Program-made: the position numbers and the translations under genes
Shown here: one piece after another, positions 46,948 through 55,518 of the stretch
Numbering within the stretch: position 1 is the first letter of the stretch
Layout of the letters: every line of letters begins with the position of its first letter
Notes under the pieces: generated by a model
The model's input: the letters and a program-made list of their open reading frames with translations, nothing else
Told to the model about the DNA's origin: nothing
The model's database searches: none
Source of the DNA: Bifidobacterium samirii
Lineage (GTDB): Bacteria > Actinomycetota > Actinomycetes > Actinomycetales > Bifidobacteriaceae
Direction of reading: 5' to 3'
Length of the DNA stretch: 64,000 bases
Assembly (NCBI RefSeq): GCF_003952945.1
Contig: NZ_QXGK01000004.1
Coordinates: 104,594 to 168,593, forward strand

Positions 46948-48435
46948 ATGACGACGTTCCATTCCACGCGTTCCACCACCGATTCGCTCACCGCCAAGCA
47001 GGCGATCCGCAAGGGCATCGCCGACGACGGCGGCCTGTTCGTCACCGATGCGCTCGGCCAGTCGAAGGTCGACATCGCGAACCTGGCCGGCCGCCCCTAT
47101 CAGGACATCGCGTTCGACGTGCTGCACGCGCTGCTGCCGGACTTCGGCGACGAGGAGCTGAAGGGCTGCATCGCCGCCGCGTACGGCGACCAGTGGTCGG
47201 ACGAGCGCATCACCCCGCTCGAGGAGGTGGGCGACGACTACGTGCTCGAACTGTTCCGCGGCCCCACCTCCGCATTCAAGGACGTGGCGCTGCAGATCCT
47301 GCCGCGCTTCATGGCGCGCACCACGCCCGAGGGCGGCGACGCTGACGAGAAGATCATGATCCTGACGGCCACGTCGGGCGACACCGGCAAGGCGGCGCTG
47401 GCCGGCTTCGCCGACGCCCCGGGCACGGCGATCACCGTGTTCTACCCGCAGGGCAAGGTCAGCCAGGTGCAGGAGCTGCAGATGACCACGCAGACGGGCG
47501 CGAACGTGAACGTGTGCGCGGTGGAGGGCAACTTCGACGACGCGCAGACCGCCGTGAAGACCATCTTCGCCGACCATGAGCTGGCCGAGCGTCTGGCTGG
47601 ACAGCACCACGTGGCGCTGTCCAGCGCGAACTCGATCAACGTGGGCCGTCTGGTGCCGCAGGTCGTCTACTACTTCTCCGCGTACGCGCAGCTGCTGGAG
47701 CGGCAGGTCATCAACGTGGGCGACGAGGTCGAGTTCGTCGTGCCGACCGGCAACTTCGGCGACATCCTCGCCGGCTACTATGCGAAGATGCTGGGCCTGC
47801 CGGTCAAGCATCTCATCGTCGCGTCCGACCGCAACAACGTGCTGTTCGACTTCCTGACCACCGGCACGTACAACCGCCAGCGCCCGTTCTTCCAGACGAT
47901 CTCCCCGTCGATGGACATCCTCGTCTCCTCGAACCTGGAGCGCATGCTCTACTACATGTCCGACGGCGACACGCGTCTGATCACGATGCTCATGAACGAC
48001 CTCAAGCAGTGGGGCGCGTACGAGGTTCCCGAGACGCTGCTGGCGCGCATCCGCCACCTGTTCGGCTGCGGCTGGGCCGACGAGGACCAGGTGCGCCAGA
48101 TGATCGCCGACTGCTGGGAGAGGAACCGCTACGTGATCGACCCGCACACCGCGTGCGCGTGGTACGTGGCGCAGCAGATGCCGCGCGACCCGCTGACCCC
48201 GCGCGTCGTGCTGGCCACCGCCAGCCCGTACAAGTTCCCGCGCGTCGTCAACGAGGCGCTGGGCCTGGACGCGACCGGCACCGACTTCGCGTGCATGGAC
48301 GTGCTCGCCGAGGCGACCGGCACGGTGCCGCCGGCCGCCCTGCGCGGTCTGGAGACCGCCCAGGTGCGCTTCGACGCCGTCTCGTCCGTCGCCGGCATGA
48401 CCGACGTGGTCGAGTCCGCCGCCGCGGCGCTCTGA
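46948..48435 (+). CDS. thrC: Threonine synthase
   Basis: A 495-residue PLP enzyme that makes threonine from O-phosphohomoserine. The Schiff-base lysine lies in [12 protein letters not shown] near residue 113. [15 protein letters not shown] binds phosphate, and [20 protein letters not shown] is typical of the longer class of ThrC (yeast-like and enteric). The ATG at 46948 has GTGAGGGG upstream. A hairpin terminator follows at 48474. Homoserine kinase and dehydrogenase are not in the window. Confidence 0.96.
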   Translation: MTTFHSTRSTTDSLTAKQAIRKGIADDGGLFVTDALGQSKVDIANLAGRPYQDIAFDVLHALLPDFGDEELKGCIAAAYGDQWSDERITPLEEVGDDYVLELFRGPTSAFKDVALQILPRFMARTTPEGGDADEKIMILTATSGDTGKAALAGFADAPGTAITVFYPQGKVSQVQELQMTTQTGANVNVCAVEGNFDDAQTAVKTIFADHELAERLAGQHHVALSSANSINVGRLVPQVVYYFSAYAQLLERQVINVGDEVEFVVPTGNFGDILAGYYAKMLGLPVKHLIVASDRNNVLFDFLTTGTYNRQRPFFQTISPSMDILVSSNLERMLYYMSDGDTRLITMLMNDLKQWGAYEVPETLLARIRHLFGCGWADEDQVRQMIADCWERNRYVIDPHTACAWYVAQQMPRDPLTPRVVLATASPYKFPRVVNEALGLDATGTDFACMDVLAEATGTVPPAALRGLETAQVRFDAVSSVAGMTDVVESAAAAL

Positions 48436-48473
48436 TCCGCCCGTCGCGCGGGCATCGGGCCCGCGCATGACAT

Positions 48474-48511
48474 GAGTGGGGTCCTCCGGAACGAACCGGA
48501 GGACCCCACTC
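48474..48511. terminator. 16-base perfect hairpin between thrC and the ABC transporter
   Basis: GAGTGGGGTCCTCCGG (48474-48489) pairs exactly with 48496-48511 around a 6-base loop, between two convergent genes. There is no clear T tract. Confidence 0.8.
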
Positions 48512-48555
48512 GCATATGGACCGTCGCGGTCATCGGCCCTCCGGGCGACGCCGGA

Positions 48556-49302
48556 TCACAGATTCCTGGCGAGGTTGAACCGGCGCGACAGCAGGAACGA
48601 GAGCTCGTAGGCGGCCGCGCAGACCAGCGCGAACACGAGCGTCGCGCCCAGCGGGGAGGCGTCGGCGGCGTCGGCGATCGCACCCATCGCCTTCGTCAGG
48701 GCGTCCATCGCCGATGCGGGCAGCAGCTTGGGCGCTCCCCATGCGATGAGCGCGCCGCCCGCGATGCAGCAGACGATCGCGATGCCGATGATCTGCCACA
48801 CTTTGGTGAGCGGGTAGCGGTACAGCAGCGGTATGACGAGCGCATCCATGAGCAGGATGACCAGCGTCGGCATGACGGCGCCGGATATGATGTCCCAGCC
48901 CAGCGAGCCGAGGTCTCCGGACGCTTCGACGCCTCCCGACAGCATCGCGCCGCCCCAGGCGAGCACGCGCACCGCCACCAGGTCGAGCAGGATGACCAGC
49001 AGCCATGCGAGGACGAACAGGTAGCGTCCGGCGACCTGGCGGGCGCGTCCGATGGGGATGAGCCCGTTGATGCGGCGATGTTCGCCCTGTTCCTCGTAGA
49101 GGAACGGGTAGATCGTCAGCATGAATCCGACGCCGCTGACCATGCCGGGCAGTCCGCCGCCGGTCACGCCGTTGATGCCGCCGGTGACGAGCGGAACGAT
49201 GAACGCGAGCGTCGGGGCAAGAATGAAGAAGAACCATACGGCGCCGCCTTGGGAGAAGGCGCGCATCGTGTCAAGGCGCATCTGCGCGGCCAGTCGTCTC
49301 AT
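48556..49302 (-). CDS. ABC transporter permease (ABC-2 type)
   Basis: A 248-residue membrane protein with about six helices (AVWFFFILAPTLAFIVPLV, FVLAWLLVILLDLVAVRVL, IIGIAIVCCIAGGALIAWGA), of the size of ABC-2 permeases encoded beside YtrA-type regulators. The start overlaps the ATPase gene by four bases (ATGA). Such GntR/ABC operons respond to cell-wall antibiotics or envelope stress in Firmicutes. Here the cargo is unknown. Confidence 0.87.
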   Translation of the reverse strand: MRRLAAQMRLDTMRAFSQGGAVWFFFILAPTLAFIVPLVTGGINGVTGGGLPGMVSGVGFMLTIYPFLYEEQGEHRRINGLIPIGRARQVAGRYLFVLAWLLVILLDLVAVRVLAWGGAMLSGGVEASGDLGSLGWDIISGAVMPTLVILLMDALVIPLLYRYPLTKVWQIIGIAIVCCIAGGALIAWGAPKLLPASAMDALTKAMGAIADAADASPLGATLVFALVCAAAYELSFLLSRRFNLARNL

Positions 49303-50192
49303 CGCAGCACCTCCTCTCGCGCGTTGGTCAGGCGGATGACGTCGTCGATGGACGCGCGTTCGACGAGCAGCCCGGGCGTGCGCGCGGCGACGGTGCGGCC
49401 GTCGCCGGCGTGGATGAGCGCGTCGAAGCCGGTCCCGTAGCGGTGGATGCCGATGGCGCGGGCCCGGAGGTCGGCGTCGAGGTCGTCGGGACCGCCCTTG
49501 ACGATGAGGAACGATTCGGCGAATTCGTCCTTGGGGCCGGTGAAGAAGAGGCGGCCGTCGGTGATGTAGGTGATGAAGTCGGAGGCGCGTTCCAGGTCCG
49601 CGGTGATGTGGGTGGAGAACAGGACGCTGCGCTCGCCGTCGGCGATGGTGTTCTGGAGGATGTCCATGAGTTCGTCGCGGGCGAGCACGTCGAGGCCGCT
49701 GGTGGGCTCGTCGAGGATGAGGAGGCGGGCGTCGTGGCTGAGGGCGACGGCGAGCATGAGCTTCATCTGCATGCCTCGCGAGAGTTCCTTGACCTTCTTC
49801 TTCCGGTCGAGGCCGAAGCGGTTGAGGTAGCTCTCGAACACGGCCCGGTCCCACGTGCGGTACATGGGGGCCATGGCCTGCTCGACCTTGGCGACGGTCC
49901 ACACGTCGATGAGGTAGCTGACGTCGAAGACGACGCCGAGGCGTTCCTTGACGGCCTCCTCGTCGCGGATGTTGTCGAGGCCGAGGACGCGGATGTCGCC
50001 CTCGTCGCGGCGGATCATGTTGAGGATGAGTTTGATGAGCGTGGACTTGCCGGCGCCGTTGGGGCCGATGAGGCCCATGATGTAGCCGGCGGGCAGGTCG
50101 AAGGTGATGTGGTCGAGGGTGAATCCGGAGTCGTAGCTCCGGGTGGCGTCCGTGACGGACAGCGCCATGGGTGCGGCGTCGATGGCGGTCAT
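49299..50192 (-). CDS. ABC transporter ATP-binding protein
   Basis: A 297-residue ATPase. Walker A is GLIGPNGAGKSTLIKLIL near residue 43; the signature is ELSRGMQMKL near 138; Walker B is LLILDEPTSGLD near 160. The sequence after residue 215 is a domain specific to this subfamily. The ATG at 50192 gives an eight-base spacing to AAGGAG and is preferred to one at 50198. Middle gene of a GntR-ATPase-permease operon. Confidence 0.93.
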   Translation of the reverse strand: MTAIDAAPMALSVTDATRSYDSGFTLDHITFDLPAGYIMGLIGPNGAGKSTLIKLILNMIRRDEGDIRVLGLDNIRDEEAVKERLGVVFDVSYLIDVWTVAKVEQAMAPMYRTWDRAVFESYLNRFGLDRKKKVKELSRGMQMKLMLAVALSHDARLLILDEPTSGLDVLARDELMDILQNTIADGERSVLFSTHITADLERASDFITYITDGRLFFTGPKDEFAESFLIVKGGPDDLDADLRARAIGIHRYGTGFDALIHAGDGRTVAARTPGLLVERASIDDVIRLTNAREEVLR

Positions 50193-50215
50193 CGCCATGC
50201 TCCTTTGCTGGTTGC

Positions 50216-50587
50216 CTACTGACGGTAGGCGTCGTCGAGCATGTCATGCAGACGTTCGGCCGGGATGCCGGCCGCTTGGGCGGCGGTGGCGGCTTCGGCG
50301 AGACAGTTGCGGACCCGGGTTTCGAGCTGTCGTTTCATCAGCTCGTTGCCGCGTTCCATGACGAACGTGCCCTTGCCCTGGATGTTGCGCACCACGCCTT
50401 CGTCGGCCAGTTCGTTGTACGCCCTGGTGACGGTGAGAACGGAGATGCGCAGCTCCCTGGCCAGGGTGCGCAGGGAGGGCAGGGCCTCCCCCGCGGCCAG
50501 TTCACCGGACAGCACCGCCGAACGGATCTGCGTCTTGATCTGCTCGTAGATGGGTTCTCCGGACACGGATGAGATGATCAGCTTCAC
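50216..50587 (-). CDS. GntR-family regulator, YtrA subfamily
   Basis: A 123-residue repressor with the GntR winged helix (GEPIYEQIKTQIRSAVLSGE, then LPSLRTLARELRISVLTVTR) and the short two-helix dimerisation tail of YtrA proteins (MKRQLETRVRNCLAEAATAA). It starts with GTG at 50587 behind GGGGA. Its probable operator, a GTTATA/TATAAC palindrome, lies 50 bases upstream. It should repress its own operon until a membrane-active signal appears. Confidence 0.93.
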   Translation of the reverse strand: MKLIISSVSGEPIYEQIKTQIRSAVLSGELAAGEALPSLRTLARELRISVLTVTRAYNELADEGVVRNIQGKGTFVMERGNELMKRQLETRVRNCLAEAATAAQAAGIPAERLHDMLDDAYRQ

Positions 50588-50635
50588 CTGCGTCCCCTTT
50601 CGATATTGAGTTGTCGGCCCTGCGGCCGTTCAGCT

Positions 50636-50692
50636 GTTATATAGAACTGTATAACTGTTATCGACGACTGTCAAGGTGTGTTGCATAACAGT
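50636..50692. promoter_or_regulatory. GntR operator and promoter region
   Basis: GTTATATAGAACTGTATAAC (50636-50655) is an interrupted palindrome like YtrA-type sites. ACTGTTAT (50654-50661) and ATAACAGT (50685-50692) form a second inverted pair. The region is AT-rich within GC-rich DNA. Confidence 0.65.
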
Positions 50693-50863
50693 ACAACAGT
50701 CGGCGCGTCGCGCGCGGCCGGCAGCGTCGCCGCGCGGCCGTCGCGCACCCGCACGCCCGCAGTACGCCCGCCGCACGCCCGCGAATCGAACAACCGTTCG
50801 GACATCTCACGCGAATCGACTACGATGGGGCGCATTGGTGTTTCTTCTTCCAAGGGGGATGCG

Positions 50864-51868
50864 ATGGCCGGCGTACGTCATGCCGTGGTGGTGACCCACA
50901 CCCGTCTGCGCGAGAGCGGCACGGTGGTGGCCGAGGCGGTGGAGCAGCTGCGCGCCGCCGGATTCGACGTGTCCATCATCGACAACGCCGAGGCGCCCGA
51001 CTTCGGCGCGCGGCCGCCGGTCGTGCGCGACGACACCGAGATCGTCGTCGTGCTCGGCGGCGACGGCACCATCCTGCGCGCCGCCGAACTCGTGCACTGC
51101 ACCCGCGTGCCGATCCTCGGCGTCAACCTCGGCCACGTCGGCTTCCTCGCCGAATTCGAAAGCTTCCAGATGGCCGACGCGATCCGCCGCGTCGCCACCC
51201 ACGACTACTCGATCGACGAGCGCATGATCGCGCACGTCGACGTGTGGTTGCCAGGCGCCGCCGAGCCGATCGAGGACTGGGCGCTCAACGACATCGCCCT
51301 CGAGCACGCCGACCGCGGCAAGATGGTCGAGCTGTCCATCCGCGTCGACGACGTCGAGATGAGCTCGTTCGGCTGCGACGGCGTCATCGTCTCCACGCCC
51401 ACCGGCTCGACCGCGTACGCGTTCTCCGCCGGCGGCCCCGTCATCTGGCCGGACGTGCAGGCGCTCCAGCTCGTGCCGCTCGCCGCGCACGCCCTGTTCG
51501 CCCGTCCGCTCGTCATCGGCTCCGGATCCACGTTCGCGATCGACATCCTCGACGATTCGATGTCCGACGGATGGATCTGCTGCGACGGCCGTCGACAGCG
51601 CGCCCTGCCCGTCGGCACGCGCGTCGAGATCCGCCAGTCGAAGGACACGCTGCGTCTGGCGCGGCTGTCGGGCGTGCCGTTCACGAACCGGCTCGTCACC
51701 AAGTTCGACCTGCCCGTCGTGAGCCTGCGCGAACAGGCGCGCGGCAACGCGGCCGCACCGCACCACGGCCATGTCTTCCCCGACGGCATCGGCACGCTGC
51801 ACAGCGCGCATAAGGCCGATGCGCCGGCGAGCGCAGCGACCGCCGACGGCGAGGCGGCCGGCCGCTGA
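50864..51868 (+). CDS. nadK: NAD kinase
   Basis: A 334-residue ATP/polyphosphate-NAD kinase, the source of NADP. The GGDGT motif is in VVVLGGDGTILRAAELVH near residue 67. The second NAD-binding region is VIVSTPTGSTAYAFSAGGPV. AAGGGGGATGCG precedes the ATG at 50864. The stop and the recN start share one base. Residues after 300 form an Ala/His-rich tail. In many actinobacteria tlyA precedes it; here tlyA is 6 kb away on the other strand. Confidence 0.96.
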   Translation: MAGVRHAVVVTHTRLRESGTVVAEAVEQLRAAGFDVSIIDNAEAPDFGARPPVVRDDTEIVVVLGGDGTILRAAELVHCTRVPILGVNLGHVGFLAEFESFQMADAIRRVATHDYSIDERMIAHVDVWLPGAAEPIEDWALNDIALEHADRGKMVELSIRVDDVEMSSFGCDGVIVSTPTGSTAYAFSAGGPVIWPDVQALQLVPLAAHALFARPLVIGSGSTFAIDILDDSMSDGWICCDGRRQRALPVGTRVEIRQSKDTLRLARLSGVPFTNRLVTKFDLPVVSLREQARGNAAAPHHGHVFPDGIGTLHSAHKADAPASAATADGEAAGR

Positions 51869-53607
51869 TGCTCGAAGAACTCGAAATCCGCGGGCTCGGA
51901 CCGATCCGTCACGCCCTGCTCACCCCCGCCGCCGGCATGACCGCCATCACCGGCGAGACCGGCGCCGGCAAATCCATGCTGCTGAGCGCCATCCGGCTCA
52001 TCTCCGGCGGGCCCGCCGACGCCGGCCGCATCTCCCCCGACGCGCAGGAGGCGTGGACGCAGGGCGTGTTCGCCGTCGGCGACGGCGAGGCGGCCGCCAT
52101 CGCCCGCGACGCCGGCATCGAACCCGAGGACGGCGAACTGTTCCTGTCGCGCACCGTACGCGCCACCGGCCGCTCGCGCGCCGTCGCCAACGGACGCGGC
52201 GTGCCGCGCGCCCTCCTCGACGCATTGTCAGGCGCGCTCGTCACCATCCACGGCCAGGCCGACCAGCTGCGCATCGCCTCCCCCGCACGCCAGCGCGAAT
52301 TCCTCGACGCCGTCGCCGGCGACGAGCGCGAACTGGCCGACTACCATACGGCGTTCGACGCGCTCGCCGCGATGGACGAACGGCTCGAACGGCTGCGCAA
52401 CCAGGAGGCGACCGCCCGCCAGCAGGCCGACTACCTGCGCGAATCCATCGAACGCATCAACCGCGTCGACCCGCAGGACGGCGAGGACGACGAGCTCAAG
52501 GCGCGGCGTTCGCGCATCGAGAACGCGGCCGACATCATCCAGGGCGTCAGCGCCGCCATCGGCGCGCTCGACGCCTCCCAGATCGACACCGACGGCGAGA
52601 CGGTCGGCGCCGGCGAGCTCATCACGCGCGCCGCCCAGTCGCTGCGCGCCATCCGCGCCGACGGCGACTTCCCGGAACTCGCCGACCGGCTCGACTCCAT
52701 CAACGCCGACCTGTCCGACGTCGTCTACTCGCTCAGCCGCGACCTCGACGTGGACGGCGACGTGGCCGACCTCGACGAAATCAACACGCGCATCCACGAG
52801 CTCGGCGAGCTCACGCGCCGCTGGGGCCCCACGCTCGCCGACGTGATCGCCTGGCGAGACAAGGCCGTGTTCGACGTGGAGGACCTCGACGCGTCCCCCG
52901 AGAAGGTCGCCGAACTCGAAACGGAACGACGCCGGCTCTTCGACGCGGCGATGGACGCGGCCGTGCGCCTCAGCGAGGCGCGTGCGGCGGCCGCCGGCGA
53001 ACTCGCGGCGACCGTCACCGGCGAACTGTCGAGCCTCGCGATGGACGGCGCGCGCCTCGACATCCGCGTCACGCGGCGCGACGGCCACGGGCGCACGCCC
53101 ACGTGGCCGCTCGACGCGAACGGCGTCGACGACATCGCGTTCCTGTTCACCCCCTACGAGGGCGCGCCCCAGCTGCCGATGGGCAAAAGCGCGTCCGGCG
53201 GCGAGCTGAGCCGACTCATGCTCGCGATGGAGCTGGCGGCCGCCTCCAAGCGCACCGACGGCGACGGCGCGCCGATGACGTTCATCTTCGACGAGGTCGA
53301 CGCGGGCGTCGGCGGCAAGACCGCCGTCGAACTCGGCCGACGGCTCGCCCGGCTCGCCGGCAGCGCGCAGGTGATCGTCGTCACGCATCTGGCGCAGGTG
53401 GCCAGCTGGGCCGACGCCCAGTTCGTCGTCACCAAGGAGCCGCCGGATTCGCCCGACGACGAGCCGGGCGTCGTCACGTTCGTCGACGAAGTGCGCGACG
53501 AGGACCGCGTGCGCGAGATCGCGCGCATGCTCTCCGGCACCGAATCCGAGGCGTCGCTCGACCACGCGCGCGAACTGCTCGACTCGTCGCGCCGCGCCGC
53601 GGACTGA
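51868..53607 (+). CDS. recN: DNA repair protein RecN
   Basis: A 579-residue SMC-like ATPase that acts early in double-strand break repair. Walker A is AITGETGAGKSMLLSAIRL near residue 28. Coiled-coil arms span about 150-380. The C-terminal half carries signature SASGGELSRLMLAMEL and Walker B TFIFDEVDAGVGGKTA. The start overlaps the nadK stop (TGATG). Length is normal. Confidence 0.96.
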   Translation: MLEELEIRGLGPIRHALLTPAAGMTAITGETGAGKSMLLSAIRLISGGPADAGRISPDAQEAWTQGVFAVGDGEAAAIARDAGIEPEDGELFLSRTVRATGRSRAVANGRGVPRALLDALSGALVTIHGQADQLRIASPARQREFLDAVAGDERELADYHTAFDALAAMDERLERLRNQEATARQQADYLRESIERINRVDPQDGEDDELKARRSRIENAADIIQGVSAAIGALDASQIDTDGETVGAGELITRAAQSLRAIRADGDFPELADRLDSINADLSDVVYSLSRDLDVDGDVADLDEINTRIHELGELTRRWGPTLADVIAWRDKAVFDVEDLDASPEKVAELETERRRLFDAAMDAAVRLSEARAAAAGELAATVTGELSSLAMDGARLDIRVTRRDGHGRTPTWPLDANGVDDIAFLFTPYEGAPQLPMGKSASGGELSRLMLAMELAAASKRTDGDGAPMTFIFDEVDAGVGGKTAVELGRRLARLAGSAQVIVVTHLAQVASWADAQFVVTKEPPDSPDDEPGVVTFVDEVRDEDRVREIARMLSGTESEASLDHARELLDSSRRAAD

Positions 53608-53646
53608 CGGACCGGCATGTCGGATCGGCATATCAGAGAAGGGACG

Positions 53647-54378
53647 ATGGGAATCATGACGATGGACGACAACGTCACGGCCGTCACGGGCGCGGCGGAC
53701 GCGACCGCCGCGCCGACCGGCGTCGTCAACGCCGGCAAGGCCGCGATCTTCGACCTGGACGGCACGCTGCTCGACTCGATGGGCGTGTGGGACCAGGTCG
53801 ACGAGGACTTCCTGTCCAAGCGCGGCATCCCCGTGCCCGCCGACTATGCGACGACGATCGCGGCGATGCAGTTCCGGCAGATCGCCGAATACACGATCGC
53901 CCGCTTCGGCCTGAGCGAGACGCCCGAGCAGATCATGGCCGAATGGGACGAGATGGGACGGCGCATGTACGAGACCTCCGTCGAGGCCAAGCTGGGCGCG
54001 CTCGACTATCTGACCGACCTGAAGGCGTCGGGCGCCCGGCTCGCGGTCGCCACGTCGCTGCCGCCGGCCCTGCGCGAGCCGGCGATGCGGCATGTGGGCA
54101 TCCTCGACCTCTTCGACACGACCGTCAGCGTCGACGACGTGGGCGACGTCGGCAAGGACCGTCCCGACGTGTACCTGCTGGCCGCGCAGCGGCTCGGCGT
54201 GGACCCGCATGACTGCACGGTGTTCGAGGACCTGCTCGTCGCCATGCGCTCCGCCCGGTCGGCCGGCATGCGCGTGTGGGCGATGCACGACGATTCGTCC
54301 GCCGCCGACTGGCCCGCCATCTGCGACCTGGCCGACGGCGTCCTCTTCGACTTCACCAACGCCCCCCGCATCCTCTGA
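53647..54378 (+). CDS. HAD-superfamily hydrolase
   Basis: A 243-residue haloacid dehalogenase-type phosphatase or phosphomutase. Motif I is IFDLDGTLLDSMGVWDQVDE near residue 35, and a cap domain follows. Motif IV is [20 protein letters not shown]. The start ATG at 53647 (MGIMTMDD) has AGAGAAGGGA upstream; a longer frame begins at 53617 but lacks a site. The first 30 residues are Thr/Ala-rich. Substrate unknown; relatives act on sugar phosphates or beta-phosphoglucose. Confidence 0.9.
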   Translation: MGIMTMDDNVTAVTGAADATAAPTGVVNAGKAAIFDLDGTLLDSMGVWDQVDEDFLSKRGIPVPADYATTIAAMQFRQIAEYTIARFGLSETPEQIMAEWDEMGRRMYETSVEAKLGALDYLTDLKASGARLAVATSLPPALREPAMRHVGILDLFDTTVSVDDVGDVGKDRPDVYLLAAQRLGVDPHDCTVFEDLLVAMRSARSAGMRVWAMHDDSSAADWPAICDLADGVLFDFTNAPRIL

Positions 54379-54415
54379 GCGGGCGCATCCTGCAGCCATC
54401 CGAAGTCACGATTCC

Positions 54416-54460
54416 GTGGATTTGTATGCGTCCACCTCGTTCCGACGCGAACAAATCCAC
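54416..54460. terminator. Hairpin between the HAD gene and the TA pair
   Basis: GTGGATTTGT (54416-54425) pairs with ACAAATCCAC (54451-54460), with an inner GCGTC/GACGC stem. It is the likely end of the HAD transcript, though no T tract follows. Confidence 0.65.
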
Positions 54461-54507
54461 AGGTTCCGGCCCCAGAAGACGACAAGCGGAGCCCACGGAT
54501 TTCTCGC

Positions 54508-54529
54508 GTACGGACATTTGCCGTACAAT
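54508..54529 (+). promoter_or_regulatory. Promoter and operator candidate of the TacAT pair
   Basis: GTACGG (54508-54513) and CCGTAC (54521-54526) flank a 7-base gap, and TACAAT (54524-54529) fits a -10 box starting inside the right arm, just before the antitoxin ATG. Ribbon-helix-helix antitoxins often bind such palindromes to repress themselves. Confidence 0.55.
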
Positions 54530-54535
54530 CGAATC

Positions 54536-54805
54536 ATGAGTACGACAATCACCAAGGAAAGCCGCTTCGAGATGCGGATGACCAGCGAGCAGCGCGACCG
54601 GATCGCCCAGGCCGCGGAATCCAAGGGGATGACGGCGTCGCAGTGGGCGCTGTCCAACCTGCTGGAGGCCGCCGCGCGCGACATCCAGGCATCGCGGGTG
54701 GTCGCGCTCTCCGACGTGGCGTGGAACGACTTCGTCGTCGCGCTGGACGAGCCGATGCCCGACGCCGCGGCCGAGCTGCTGGGCAGGGAGCCGATCTGGG
54801 CATGA
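54536..54805 (+). CDS. DUF1778 (TacA-like) antitoxin
   Basis: An 89-residue ribbon-helix-helix protein of the DUF1778 type (KESRFEMRMTSEQRDRIAQA, then GMTASQWALSNLLEAAARDI). The C-terminal part (FVVALDEPMPDAAAELLG) is the toxin-binding arm. TacA proteins bind DNA as dimers and neutralise a GNAT toxin. The start at 54536 overlaps no other gene, and the stop overlaps the toxin start as ATGA. The palindrome over its -10 box suggests self-repression. Confidence 0.92.
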   Translation: MSTTITKESRFEMRMTSEQRDRIAQAAESKGMTASQWALSNLLEAAARDIQASRVVALSDVAWNDFVVALDEPMPDAAAELLGREPIWA

Positions 54806-55296
54806 GCGAGCATCCAAGGCCGACCAGACCACGACGGCTCACACCGCAGGATCCGGTATCCGGATTCGACTGCGGCAATCCCGTGGTCAACGACTGGCTG
54901 ACCCGCCACTGGACCATGTCGCAGCGGCAGCATACCGCGGTGGCGTACGGCACGTTCGTCGGGGACGATCTGGTGGGGTTCTACACGCTCAGCGCCCGCA
55001 GCGTGACGCACGGGGAGGCGACGGGCTGGCTGCGGCGCAACTCCCCCGACCCGATCCCCGTGATCCTGCTCGGGATGCTCGGCGTCGACATCCGATGGCA
55101 GACGCTGCACATCGGCGGTCAACTGCTGCGCGACGCGATCCTGCGCGCGCTCGGCGCGGCGGAGATCGTCGGCGCGAGGGCGCTGCTCGTGGAGCCGGCC
55201 GGGGACCGTGCCGTGCTCTTCTACGAGCACTACGGCTTCCGCCACATCCGGGATTCCGAGATGATGTTCCTCCCCCTCGACCGGGACAAGCACTAG
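54802..55296 (+). CDS. GNAT-family TacT-like toxin
   Basis: A 164-residue GNAT acetyltransferase. The TacT-type opening is QDPVSGFDCGNPVVNDWLTR, and the acetyl-CoA region is TLHIGGQLLRDAILRALG. The C-terminal core is DRAVLFYEHYGFRHI. TacT toxins acetylate the amino group of aminoacyl-tRNA and stop translation. The ATG overlaps the antitoxin stop, which fits co-translation. The family is common on chromosomes and plasmids. Residues typical of the family are present and the gene appears intact. Confidence 0.92.
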   Translation: MSEHPRPTRPRRLTPQDPVSGFDCGNPVVNDWLTRHWTMSQRQHTAVAYGTFVGDDLVGFYTLSARSVTHGEATGWLRRNSPDPIPVILLGMLGVDIRWQTLHIGGQLLRDAILRALGAAEIVGARALLVEPAGDRAVLFYEHYGFRHIRDSEMMFLPLDRDKH

Positions 55297-55518
55297 GTAC
55301 CGCGTCAGCGCAAACGAACACTGGCCCATGGCATACCAGCCGCCCGGTGTCGTCGGGCGCGGCACCTCCGTCCGACCGTTCCCGGCTGCGGTTCCGCCGG
55401 TTCCGGCTGCTCCCCCCGCCTCCGAACCGCGACGAAGTAGGCGTTCGGGACGAGTGGGCTTACAATGGCCTGTTGGAATCGAAGCAACGACGGAAACGCG
55501 GAAAGAGAAGGGGCGCTC

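Noticed and set aside
51771-54212. 813-residue plus-strand frame across recN
   Set aside because: Arg/Pro-rich shadow of recN and the HAD gene in another frame.
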